A stretch of 64,000 nt of DNA, from NCBI RefSeq assembly GCF_016734905.1, contig NZ_JAERPO010000001.1, positions 186,001 through 250,000 on the forward strand. The letters run 5' to 3'. The notes beneath the pieces were generated by a model that saw only the letters and a list, made by a program, of their open reading frames with translations, was not told the origin of the DNA and made no database searches. Source of the DNA: Sphingopyxis jiangsuensis (GTDB lineage Bacteria > Pseudomonadota > Alphaproteobacteria > Sphingomonadales > Sphingomonadaceae). Both the position numbers and the translations under genes were made by a program. This document shows positions 44,221 through 52,707 of this stretch, piece by piece (the stretch's first letter is position 1; each line of letters begins with the position of its first letter).

Positions 44221-45435
44221 ATGCGAGTCCGCCACGCTGCATATATTGCGCTGCCTGTCGCTGCCATATTGCTGGGGCTCAGCCCCGCCGCCGCCAAGAC
44301 GATCCGCGTTGAGCCCGACGGCGTCGATGCCAACGAGAAATTGCAGGAAGCGCTCATCCTTGCCGAGCCCGGCGATGTCGTCGAACTCGCCCCCGGCCGC
44401 TGGACGCTTACCGACGGGCTGTCTCTCGATGTTGCGAACGTCACGCTGCGCGGTGCGGGAATCGACGACCAGAATGGCTCGATCCTCGATTTTTCAGGAC
44501 AGCAGGGGGCGGGCGAGGGGCTGCTCGTCACCTCGGACGATGTGTTCCTGACCGATTTTGCCGTGCTCAACACCAAGGGCGACGGCATCAAGTCGAAGGG
44601 CGCCGACCGCATCGTCTATCACCAGCTGCGCGTCGAATGGACCGCTGGACCCAAGGAAACCAACGGCGCCTATGGCATCTATCCCGTCGAAAGCACCGAT
44701 GTACTGGTCAACCGCGTTGTCGTGCGCGGGGCGTCGGATGCGGGAATCTATGTCGGCCAGTCGAAGAATATCGTCGTGCGCGATTCGATCGCGACCGAGA
44801 ATGTCGCGGGGATCGAGATAGAGAACAGCTACGACGCCGACGTGCACGACAATATCGCGACGAAGAATACCGGCGGCATCCTGGTGTTCGACCTGCCGAG
44901 CCTGCCGATGCAGGGCGGGCATAATGTTCGCGTCTTCGACAATATCGTCAGCGACAACAATACGCCCAATTTCGCGCCCAAGGGCAATATCGTGGCGAGC
45001 GTGCCGGCAGGGACCGGCGTTCTGGTGATGGCGAACCGCAATGTCGAAATTTCGGGCAATATCTTTGACGAGAATGGCACCGCCAATGTGATGATCGTCG
45101 GCTATCGCTACGAGCATAAGGACCCGAAGTATCAACCGCTGCCCAAGGCCATCGTCGTCGCCGACAATCTTCACGGCCGCGCGGGCTATGCCCCCGCCTT
45201 TCCGGGCGGCGCCGAGGTTGCGGCGGCGCTGGGCGGATCGATCCCGCCGGTGCTGTGGGACGGCGCGGGCGATGCGGTGGTCAACGATGCGGTCGGCGTG
45301 CTGTCGCTGAACCTGCCCGACGTATCGATGCCGCAAAGCGATGCGAAGCCGTCGCCCGCCGACCTGAGCGGCGACGCGCCCGCCGCGCTCCCCGGCGTGC
45401 GCCTGCCCGAAAGCATGGAAGCGCGCATCCGATGA
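44221..45435 (+). CDS. Exported parallel beta-helix protein (TIGR03805-like)
   Basis: 404 residues. Signal peptide (YIALPVAAILLGLSPAAAKT). The body is a right-handed beta-helix with repeated short rungs: GIYVGQSKNIVVRDSIATEN, VAGIEIENSYDADVHDNIAT, and NVEISGNIFDENGT. Such proteins bind or cleave polysaccharides or act at the cell surface; catalytic residues are not evident. It overlaps the next gene, a diheme cytochrome, by 4 bases; the two families are known to occur side by side. Confidence 0.82.
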   Translation: MRVRHAAYIALPVAAILLGLSPAAAKTIRVEPDGVDANEKLQEALILAEPGDVVELAPGRWTLTDGLSLDVANVTLRGAGIDDQNGSILDFSGQQGAGEGLLVTSDDVFLTDFAVLNTKGDGIKSKGADRIVYHQLRVEWTAGPKETNGAYGIYPVESTDVLVNRVVVRGASDAGIYVGQSKNIVVRDSIATENVAGIEIENSYDADVHDNIATKNTGGILVFDLPSLPMQGGHNVRVFDNIVSDNNTPNFAPKGNIVASVPAGTGVLVMANRNVEISGNIFDENGTANVMIVGYRYEHKDPKYQPLPKAIVVADNLHGRAGYAPAFPGGAEVAAALGGSIPPVLWDGAGDAVVNDAVGVLSLNLPDVSMPQSDAKPSPADLSGDAPAALPGVRLPESMEARIR

Positions 45436-46460
45436 AGCTCGGCGCCGCAGCCATTGCCGCGGCGCTCGTCTGTGCGGGCGGGGCGATGGCGCTGCCGCCG
45501 CCGTCGCCGAACCAGACGGTGATCGAGGAAGCGGCGATGCCGCGCAAATTGTCCGAATTCGGCTTGTTCCGCGCCGGCGGCGCAGAACTGTCCGATGGGG
45601 TGCTGCCCTATGACCTCCATACCCCGCTGTTCAGCGACTATGCCGACAAGGCGCGCGGGATATGGATGCCGCCCGGCGCAAAGGCGACGGTCGATGCCGA
45701 CGGCAATGTCCAGTTTCCGGTGGGAACGGTGCTGATCAAAAGCTTTGGCTGGGCCGATGCCAATGACGGCAAGCCGGTCGAGACGCGGCTGCTGATCCAT
45801 CGCAGCGACGGCTGGACCGCGCTCCCTTATGTCTGGGACGCGGACGGGCGCGATGCGACGCTGGCGATCGGCGGACGGCGTATCCCGGTGAGCTTTGACG
45901 AACCCGACGGGACGACGCGCAGCATCAGCTATGCGGTGCCGAACAAGAATCAGTGCAAGGAATGTCACGCGCTGGACGGCGCGATTGCGCCGATCGGGCC
46001 GAAGCTGCGGAACATCCGGTTCGGCGCGGCCTATCGCACCAATGCCGCGGGGCGGATCGAGGGGCTGTCGCGCCAAGTGGCGGCGCTTCCCGCGTGGGAC
46101 AATCCCGCGAGCGGCAGCGTTGCCGAGCGGGCGCGCGCCTATCTCGACGTCAATTGCGCGCATTGCCACAATCCAAAGGGGAGCGCGTCGAACAGCGGAC
46201 TGTTCCTGCGCTGGACCGACGACCCTGACGGCGTGAATTACGGGATCGAGAAGCGACCGACCGCGGCGGGACGCGGGAGCGGCGGCATGGATTTCGCGGT
46301 TGCGCCGGGGCACCCCGAGGCAAGCTTCCTCATCTATCGTCTCGAAAGCCTCGATCCCGGAATCGCGATGCCCGAGGTCGGACGCGCGACGGTGCACAAG
46401 GAGGGCGCGGCGCTGCTGCGGCAGTGGATCGCGGGGATGGAGACGCGAAGCGCGCATTGA
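45432..46460 (+). CDS. Diheme c-type cytochrome (SO2930/HNE_0200 family)
   Basis: 342 residues. Signal peptide (AAIAAALVCAGGAMALPPP). Two heme-binding motifs, CKECH and CAHCH, lie in the second half; the first half is sheet-rich (FSDYADKARGIWMPPG, FPVGTVLIKSFGW). Periplasmic electron-transfer or peroxidase-like role is possible but unproven. Start codon overlaps the stop of the beta-helix gene (ATGA). Confidence 0.85.
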   Translation: MKLGAAAIAAALVCAGGAMALPPPSPNQTVIEEAAMPRKLSEFGLFRAGGAELSDGVLPYDLHTPLFSDYADKARGIWMPPGAKATVDADGNVQFPVGTVLIKSFGWADANDGKPVETRLLIHRSDGWTALPYVWDADGRDATLAIGGRRIPVSFDEPDGTTRSISYAVPNKNQCKECHALDGAIAPIGPKLRNIRFGAAYRTNAAGRIEGLSRQVAALPAWDNPASGSVAERARAYLDVNCAHCHNPKGSASNSGLFLRWTDDPDGVNYGIEKRPTAAGRGSGGMDFAVAPGHPEASFLIYRLESLDPGIAMPEVGRATVHKEGAALLRQWIAGMETRSAH

Positions 46461-46499
46461 CCATCGCCGGGGTTGAACGATTGCCGACACCTCCATATG

Positions 46500-46577
46500 C
46501 GTGATCCCGGCGAAGGCCGGGATATCATCGCCGCGACCTGATGCACCGTCGAGATCCCGGCGTTCGCCGGGATGACG
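46500..46577. repeat. 78-bp palindromic dispersed repeat, copy 2
   Basis: Arms 46500-46527 and 46550-46577, complementary at 24 of 28 positions, 22-base spacer, the same geometry as the copy at 41784. Core CCCGGCGAA / TTCGCCGGG. Lies between the cytochrome and maiA genes. Confidence 0.75.
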
Positions 46578-46593
46578 CTGAAAGGCAGTTCCA

Positions 46594-47226
46594 ATGACGT
46601 CGCTCGTCCTCCACGATTATTTCCGTTCCTCGGCGAGCTATCGCGTCCGCATCGCGCTCAACCTCAAGGGGCTTGCCTATGAGCGCGTCGAGGTCAGCCT
46701 GATCGCGGGGGAGCAGAAGAGCGACGCCTATCTCGAGCAGAACGCCCAAGGCTTCGTGCCGATGCTCGTCGCCGATGGCGAGCCGATCATCCAGAGCCTG
46801 GCGATCATCGACTGGCTCGACCGCGCCCATCCCGAACCGCGGCTGATCCCCGACGAACCGATGCCGCGCGCCGTCGCGCTCGCGCAGGCCTATGTCGTCG
46901 CGTGCGACATCCACCCGCTCAACAATCTGCGCATCCTCAAATATCTGACCAAGGACCTTGGCCTCAACGAGCAGACCAAGGACCGCTGGATCCACGAATG
47001 GATCCTGCAGGGGTTCGACGCGCTCGAGGCGATGGCGGGCGAGGGGACCTATCTGGGCGGCGATGCGCCGGGGATCGCCGACGCATGCCTTGTCCCGCAA
47101 ATGTACAATGCGCGGCGCTTCGACGTGCCGCTCGACGCCTATCCGGGGCTCGTCGCGATCGACGCGGCGTGCATGGAACTGGAGCCGTTCCAGAAGGCGC
47201 ACCCCGACGCGGTCAAGTCGGCGTGA
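46594..47226 (+). CDS. maiA: Maleylacetoacetate isomerase (zeta-class GST)
   Basis: 210 residues. The zeta-GST signature SSASYRVRIALN at residues 12-23, QGFVPML, QSLAIIDWLD and a C-terminal helical domain with the DIHPLNNLRILKYL segment. It isomerises maleylacetoacetate (or maleylpyruvate) in tyrosine/homogentisate or gentisate breakdown with glutathione. No homogentisate or fumarylacetoacetase gene is adjacent; instead a TonB receptor starts within its stop codon. Confidence 0.9.
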   Translation: MTSLVLHDYFRSSASYRVRIALNLKGLAYERVEVSLIAGEQKSDAYLEQNAQGFVPMLVADGEPIIQSLAIIDWLDRAHPEPRLIPDEPMPRAVALAQAYVVACDIHPLNNLRILKYLTKDLGLNEQTKDRWIHEWILQGFDALEAMAGEGTYLGGDAPGIADACLVPQMYNARRFDVPLDAYPGLVAIDAACMELEPFQKAHPDAVKSA

Positions 47227-49322
47227 TCCGCTGGCTGACGGGCGCCGCGCTGCTGGCGCTGCCGGCAGCGGCGATGGCGCAGCCACCGCTTCAGGAGGGG
47301 GCGGTCGAAGAGCAGATCATTTTCTGGCACGTTCGCCGCCCCGCGCAGGAAATTGTCGTTACAGGGTCGGGATCGCTTACGCCATCGAACGGGGATGCCG
47401 CCCAATCCATCGCTGTGCTCCAGAATGTCGAACGCGGGCTTGGCGCGCGGATCGAGAACCGGCTGCGCGATGAGGCGGGGATCGTCCAGTTTCGGCGTTC
47501 GGACGGGCGAAGCGCGCATCCGACGAGCCAGGGGGTGACGCTGCGCGGGCTGGGGGGCAATGCCTCCAGCCGCGCGCTCGTGACATTGGATGGCGTGCCG
47601 CAGGCGGACCCTTTCGGCGGGTGGGTTGCGTGGAGCGCCTATGACGCGATCAACCTCGGGGGAATCATCGTCGCGCGCGGCGGTGGCAGCGGCGCCGATG
47701 GCCCCGGAGCGCTCGCCGGGACGATCGGGCTCCATTCGACGATGGCGGACGGCGTGAGCGGCAGCGCCGCCTATGGCAGCCGCGACGGCTGGGATGCGTC
47801 GCTCTCGGCGGGCGGCCCGATCGGTGCGGGCGAGGTGGCTTTCGATGCGCGCTACAGCCGCGGCGACGGGTTCGTGCCGGTCGTCGCGGGGCAGCGCGGC
47901 GCTGCCGACCGGGCGGCGCCCTATGAACAGGGCGGCGCGGGCCTCCGGCTGCGCTTCGATGCGGGCGACGACAGCCGCGTCGAGGCGAGCGTGCGCGGTT
48001 TTGCCGACCGCCGCGACCGCGGCGTCGATTTCAGCGCGAGCCGGATCGACGGCGTCGATGCGAGCGTGCGTGTCCTGCACGAGCCGGCGGACGCGGCGCA
48101 ATGGTCGGCGCTCGCCTATGTCCAACTGCGCGATTTCGAGACGGGTTTTGCGAGCGTTTCCGCCGGCCGAAACAGCGTCGCCCCCGCGCTGATGCAGCGG
48201 ATTCCCGCGACGGGTATCGGCGCGCGCGTCGAGTTGCGTCCGCTGGTTGCCGACAATCACCCGCTGCGGATCGGGGCCGACTGGCGCCGGACGGTCGGAC
48301 GCACCGAGGAAGATTATTTCTTCACCGGCCTCGTCCCCGGGCGGCACCGCAGCGCGGGCGGGAGCAGCGATGTCGTCGGCGCCTTTGCCGAATGGACTTC
48401 GGGCAGCGCGGGCGAGGGCGTGCTGCTGACCGCGAGCGGTCGCGTCGACCGCTGGTCGATCGGCGAGGGTTTCCGCCGCGAAACCAATATCGGCGGCGCG
48501 CCGATCAGCGACGCGCGCTTTGCGCCGCGCAGCGGTTGGGAAGCGAGCGGGCGGATCGGGCTGCGCTGGACGTCGGAAGCCGTATCGCTGCGCGCGGCGG
48601 GCTATCGTGGATGGCGCCTGCCGACGCTCAACGAGCTGTACCGCCCCTTTCGCGTCGGTCCCGATGCGACCGCCGCGAACGAGGCGCTGAAGCCCGAGCG
48701 GCTTTGGGGCGGCGAAATTGGCGCGGATTGGCAGAGCGGCGGAACGAAGCTGTCGGCCACACTCTTCGCAAACCGGCTGGACAATGCCATCGCCAACGTC
48801 ACGCTGGGCTTCGGCCCGGGCAATTTTCCGGGGGTCGGCTTTGTCGCACCGGGCGCAAGCTATAGCCAGCGGCAGAATCTCGACGCAATCGACGCGAAGG
48901 GCGTCGAAGTCGCGGCCGAGCAGCGGGTCGGACCGGTTATCGCGCGCGCGACCTTGGGCTATACCGATGCAAAGGTCGACGCGTCGGGCGTCGCCGCGGC
49001 GCTCGACGGCCAGCGGCCCGCGCAAATCGCGAAACATGGCGCGAGCCTGTCGCTGCGCAGCGACGACGCGGGGCCGGTGGGCGGCTTTGCGACGCTGCGC
49101 TATATCGGCAAGCAGAATGAGGACGATCTGGGGTTGCTCGTTCTGCGCGACGCGCTGACGCTCGATGCCGGTCTGTCGTTCGCGCTGAGCGATGCATTCC
49201 GCGTCGAGGCGCGCGGCGAGAATCTGTTCGACGAACTGGTGCCTGCAAGCATCTCGTCGGCGGGCGTCATCGAGCGGGCGACGCCGCGAACGCTATGGAT
49301 CGGGGCGCGGTTCGACTTCTGA
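47223..49322 (+). CDS. TonB-dependent outer-membrane receptor
   Basis: 699 residues. Signal peptide (GAALLALPAAAMA-Q). Plug domain from PAQEIVVTGSG to about residue 185 (RDEAGIVQFRRSD, TLRGLGGNASSRALVTLDGV), then a beta barrel ending LWIGARFDF with the terminal aromatic. An upstream TonB-box-like EIVVTG is present. The ligand is unknown. GTG start overlaps the maiA stop (GTGA), so translation is coupled to maiA. Confidence 0.88.
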   Translation: MIRWLTGAALLALPAAAMAQPPLQEGAVEEQIIFWHVRRPAQEIVVTGSGSLTPSNGDAAQSIAVLQNVERGLGARIENRLRDEAGIVQFRRSDGRSAHPTSQGVTLRGLGGNASSRALVTLDGVPQADPFGGWVAWSAYDAINLGGIIVARGGGSGADGPGALAGTIGLHSTMADGVSGSAAYGSRDGWDASLSAGGPIGAGEVAFDARYSRGDGFVPVVAGQRGAADRAAPYEQGGAGLRLRFDAGDDSRVEASVRGFADRRDRGVDFSASRIDGVDASVRVLHEPADAAQWSALAYVQLRDFETGFASVSAGRNSVAPALMQRIPATGIGARVELRPLVADNHPLRIGADWRRTVGRTEEDYFFTGLVPGRHRSAGGSSDVVGAFAEWTSGSAGEGVLLTASGRVDRWSIGEGFRRETNIGGAPISDARFAPRSGWEASGRIGLRWTSEAVSLRAAGYRGWRLPTLNELYRPFRVGPDATAANEALKPERLWGGEIGADWQSGGTKLSATLFANRLDNAIANVTLGFGPGNFPGVGFVAPGASYSQRQNLDAIDAKGVEVAAEQRVGPVIARATLGYTDAKVDASGVAAALDGQRPAQIAKHGASLSLRSDDAGPVGGFATLRYIGKQNEDDLGLLVLRDALTLDAGLSFALSDAFRVEARGENLFDELVPASISSAGVIERATPRTLWIGARFDF

Positions 49323-49391
49323 GGCTTCACACGCCCGAATCAGGCGATAGGATGTCAGCGCCGGGGATGGCGACAGGGGGACTGAAGACGG

Positions 49392-49838
49392 ATGGCCGCG
49401 AAGAAACTGAATCTCGATAATTTCCTGCCCTATCGCCTGTCGATTGCGTCCAACGCGCTGTCCGAACGCATCGCCACCGAATATCAGAACCGCTTTGGCC
49501 TGAAGATACCCGAATGGCGGCTGATGGCGGTGCTTGGCGAAGGGCAGCCCAAGACGCAGCGCGAGCTGGTCGAAGCGACACGGATGGACAAGGTGACGGT
49601 CAATCGCGCCGCCAAGGCGCTCGCCGACCGCAAGCTGATTGCGCGGCAGGCGCATGAAACCGACGCACGCTCGCATCATCTTGATCTGACCGAGACGGGA
49701 CGGTCGCTCTATGACGCGATCGTGCCCGCCGCGCTGGCGAGCGAGACGCAGCTCGAATCGAACATCACCGCCGACGAGCGCGCGGCCCTGATGGCGATTT
49801 TGCAGAAGCTGACCGCTGCCGCCGAAGATTATGGCTGA
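49392..49838 (+). CDS. MarR-family transcriptional regulator
   Basis: 148 residues. Winged helix: EWRLMAVLGEGQPKTQRELV, then EATRMDKVTVNRAAKALADR, and the wing RQAHETDARSHHLDLTETG. The gene overlaps the next by 8 bases and heads the HPr-rel-A-type operon, so it may control that operon. The ligand is unknown. Confidence 0.87.
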   Translation: MAAKKLNLDNFLPYRLSIASNALSERIATEYQNRFGLKIPEWRLMAVLGEGQPKTQRELVEATRMDKVTVNRAAKALADRKLIARQAHETDARSHHLDLTETGRSLYDAIVPAALASETQLESNITADERAALMAILQKLTAAAEDYG

Positions 49839-50112
49839 TCCCTTGTATCGCGCGGCGCCGCCTGCTGCGCTGCGCGTCGAGCCACTGGGCGAATTGACGC
49901 TGATTTTCGACCGCCGCTCGATGCAGACGCATGTCGTCGCGCCGCCGATCCCACAGATATTGGATGCGATGGGCGACGACATTTGCAGTGCGGCAGCGAT
50001 TGCCGAGCGCCTGTCGGTCGCTTTCGACATCGGGCGAGCGGGCGACGCCGCGTCGATCATCGCCGAGCGGCTCGACGAACTCGCCGCGCTCGGCCTGGTC
50101 GCCGCCGCATGA
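49831..50112 (+). CDS. PqqD-like protein of the HPr-rel-A system
   Basis: 93 residues. The PqqD/RRE pattern is visible: a small beta strand region (EPLGELTLIFDRRSMQTHVV), PPIPQILDAMGD and a helical C-terminus (VAFDIGRAGDAASIIAERLDELAALGLV). In RiPP pathways such domains hold the leader of a precursor peptide. Here no precursor is nearby. It overlaps both neighbours (8 and 4 bases). Confidence 0.78.
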   Translation: MADPLYRAAPPAALRVEPLGELTLIFDRRSMQTHVVAPPIPQILDAMGDDICSAAAIAERLSVAFDIGRAGDAASIIAERLDELAALGLVAAA

Positions 50113-50975
50113 GATATGCGACGCGGATCGCCGTCGGCCCGGTCCAGTTCCGCATCGGCAGCGACTGGCGCGCGCCGATTGCCGCGATCGAGCGGCTTTA
50201 TGCGGGCTATCCGCGCGACGATGCGCGCCCCGCAGATGCGGCGGTGCGGTTGTTTGCGGCGCGGCCGTGGCGGCGCTGGCTGCGGCCCTCGGTCCATATC
50301 GGCGGCGACTTCACCGTTCCCGACGCGCTGCCGCTGCCGCTTTCGATGGGGTTGCTCGCCGCCGAAATGGGGATGAATTTGCAGGTCGCGCTGGGGTGGC
50401 GGCGGCATTTGCTGCTCCACGCGAGCGCGGTCGCGCGCGATGGCCGTGCGCTCGTCATGTCGGGCGAGTCGGGGTCGGGTAAATCGACGCTCGCCGCGCT
50501 GCTCGGCGAGGAGGGATGGCGGCTGATGGGCGACGAGTTCACGCTCGTCGATCCGGTAAGCGGCGACGCGCTCGCCTTTCCGCGCGCGGTCAGCCTGAAG
50601 AATGCGGCGATCGGCGAAGTGGCGGAGCGCGTCGCGCCCGAACGGCTCGGCCCGCTGCTGGCGCGTACGCCAAAGGGCGATATCCGCCACCTGATCCCGC
50701 GCGCCGAAGCGATTGCGGCGATGCACGAACCTGCGCGCCCCGCGCTGATCCTTTTCCCGCGCTTTGGCGGTGCGGCGGCGGTCGAGCCGATGGGCGAGGG
50801 CGAGGCGTTTGTCCGGTTGACCGAGGCGTCGACCAACTATGTCGCATTGGGCGAAGCGGGCTTCGCCACGCTTGCGCGGCTGGTGCGCGAGACGCCGGCC
50901 TTTGCCGTCAGCTATCCCGACAGCGCGTCGGGCCGTGCGCTTGTCGAGGGGCTTTGGGCGGAGGCGGTTCGATGA
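50109..50975 (+). CDS. HprK-related kinase A
   Basis: 288 residues. Residues 1-95 are a poorly conserved N-terminal part; then the HprK-type P-loop domain: LHASAV (103-108), Walker A GESGSGKST (119-127), GDEFTLVDP (141-149) and FPRAVSLKN. This is the truncated HprK-like family that lacks the HPr partner; one relative (in the paeninodin lasso-peptide cluster) phosphorylates the precursor peptide. Here the substrate is not known. ATGA overlaps on both sides. Confidence 0.83.
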   Translation: MRYATRIAVGPVQFRIGSDWRAPIAAIERLYAGYPRDDARPADAAVRLFAARPWRRWLRPSVHIGGDFTVPDALPLPLSMGLLAAEMGMNLQVALGWRRHLLLHASAVARDGRALVMSGESGSGKSTLAALLGEEGWRLMGDEFTLVDPVSGDALAFPRAVSLKNAAIGEVAERVAPERLGPLLARTPKGDIRHLIPRAEAIAAMHEPARPALILFPRFGGAAAVEPMGEGEAFVRLTEASTNYVALGEAGFATLARLVRETPAFAVSYPDSASGRALVEGLWAEAVR

Positions 50976-51985
50976 GTGCGGCGCATACGCTCGTCGACCT
51001 GCTCGCCGGGCGCCGCGATGCAGCGACGCTGGGGCGCGGCGAATGGGACGGCGTCATCAGCGCCGCGCGCGCCGAAGCGATGCTTGCGACGCTCGCGCAT
51101 CGGCTGGCCGATGCGACGGTGCCGCCTGCGGTCGCCGCGCTGTTTGCCGACCAGCGCGCCGCCGCCGCGACCGCGCAGCAACAGGCGCTGTGGGAGGCCG
51201 AAATGGCACGGCGCGCGCTCGCGCCGCGGGGGATCGAATTCGTGCTGCTGAAGGGCACGGCCTATGCCGCGGCGGGGCTGTCGTGCAGCGAAGGGCGACA
51301 GATCGGCGACCTCGACATCCTCGTCATCGCGCCCGACGTGCGGCGCGCCGAAAATGCCCTTCTGAACGCGGGTTGGGAATGGGTGAAGTCCGACCCCTAT
51401 GACGATCATTATTACCGCGAATATATGCACGAACTGCCGCCGCTCATCCACAAGACGCGTGACCGGATGATCGACGTGCACCACACGATCCTGCCGCGCA
51501 CCCACCGGACTACGCCCGATGCGCTCGCGATGGTAAGCGATGCGGTGCGGAGCCATGATGGCTTTGCGGTGCTGAGCCCCGCCGATATGGCGTGCCACTG
51601 CGCCGCGCACCTGATCGCCGACGGCGACCTGCAAGGCGGCCTCCGCAATCTTTGGGACTTTCATTGCCTGACGCGCGATTTCGCGGCGGCGGACGCGCAT
51701 TTCTGGGGCAAGCTCGATGGCCGCGCCGAACTGCACGGGCTGCGCGCGACCGTCGACCGCGCGGCGCGGCTCGCGCGCGACATTTACGGAGCGGAGCTGC
51801 CACCGGGCTGGGACCGGCACGTTACCGGCGACGGATGGTTCCGTCGCCGCCTGCTCGCGCGCGACGATTGGGGGCGGTCGCGCAACTGGCTGCTCCAGCA
51901 GGCCTTTTATCTCCGCTCGCACTGGCTGCGGATGCCGCCCGCAATGCTCGCGCGGCATTTGTGGACCAAGTGGCGGAAGCGTTAG
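50972..51985 (+). CDS. Nucleotidyltransferase-family protein of the HPr-rel-A operon
   Basis: 337 residues. Nucleotidyltransferase core: FVLLKGTAYAAAGL followed by RQIGDLDILV (GxxDxD-type metal aspartates), then IDVHHTIL and, C-terminally, helical segments (HLIADGDLQGGLRNLWDFHCL). It matches the uncharacterised NTP_transf_5 family found beside lasso-peptide kinases. Last gene of the operon; convergent with gph. Confidence 0.8.
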   Translation: MSAAHTLVDLLAGRRDAATLGRGEWDGVISAARAEAMLATLAHRLADATVPPAVAALFADQRAAAATAQQQALWEAEMARRALAPRGIEFVLLKGTAYAAAGLSCSEGRQIGDLDILVIAPDVRRAENALLNAGWEWVKSDPYDDHYYREYMHELPPLIHKTRDRMIDVHHTILPRTHRTTPDALAMVSDAVRSHDGFAVLSPADMACHCAAHLIADGDLQGGLRNLWDFHCLTRDFAAADAHFWGKLDGRAELHGLRATVDRAARLARDIYGAELPPGWDRHVTGDGWFRRRLLARDDWGRSRNWLLQQAFYLRSHWLRMPPAMLARHLWTKWRKR

Positions 51986-52647
51986 AGGCGAGCAAGAAGC
52001 GGGACGAGTTCGTCGAAATGGCCGATGATATGGTCCGCCCCCAGATCCTCGACCGGTTGATGGAGAAAGCCGAAGGACACCGCGACGCTGGTCGCCCCGG
52101 CAGCGCGCGCCGCCATGACGTCATAGATGGAATCGCCGACAAATGCTGCCCGTCCGCCACCGCTGCGCTCGATCATCGCACGGATCGGTTCGGGCGACGG
52201 CTTGGCAAGGCCGGGGAGCGTGTCGCCGCCGACGATCGCCGCCATACGGTCGGCCAGCCCGAGCGCTTCGAGCAGGCGACGGGCGAGATGTTCGAGCTTG
52301 TTGGTCATCACTGCGGTGCGGACTCCGAGTGCGTCGAGCCGGTCGAGCGCAGCGACCAGACCGGGGAAGGGGCGACTGTGCACCGCGATATGCGCCTCAT
52401 AATAAGCGAGCAGTTCGTCATAGAGATGACGGGCGCCGCCGTCGGGAATGCCGCCGGTTGCGACCAGCCCCTGTTCGAGCAGATGCGCGGTGCCGAGGCC
52501 GATCATCGGCCGAACCTGCGCCTCGGCAAGCGGCTCGCGCCCGGCGAGGGCGAGCGCGTGGTTGAGCGCGGCGGTGATGTCGCCCGCTGTGTCGACGACC
52601 GTGCCGTCGAGATCGAAGCCGACGATGCGAAAGGGAAAATCGTGCAT
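51982..52647 (-). CDS. gph: Phosphoglycolate phosphatase-like HAD hydrolase
   Basis: 221 residues. HAD motif I FDLDGTVVDT (Asp12, Asp14), motif II TAVMTNK, motif III Lys in GLAKPSPEP, and motif IV VGDSIYDVMAARAAGA. The cap and length fit Gph, which removes phosphoglycolate. The stop overlaps the end of the nucleotidyltransferase gene by 4 bases. It starts back to back with glmU (60-base gap). Confidence 0.85.
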   Translation of the reverse strand: MHDFPFRIVGFDLDGTVVDTAGDITAALNHALALAGREPLAEAQVRPMIGLGTAHLLEQGLVATGGIPDGGARHLYDELLAYYEAHIAVHSRPFPGLVAALDRLDALGVRTAVMTNKLEHLARRLLEALGLADRMAAIVGGDTLPGLAKPSPEPIRAMIERSGGGRAAFVGDSIYDVMAARAAGATSVAVSFGFLHQPVEDLGADHIIGHFDELVPLLARL

Positions 52648-52707
52648 GGCGCTCCGCATGGCGCGCGGCTCTGGAAACCGCAATGATTTGCTGGCATGGC
52701 AGCGCGC

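Noticed and set aside
49323-49391. Hidden precursor peptide for the PqqD/HprK-like operon
   Set aside because: The 69-base gap has no start codon with ribosome binding site that could encode a leader-core peptide, and the remaining genes overlap.
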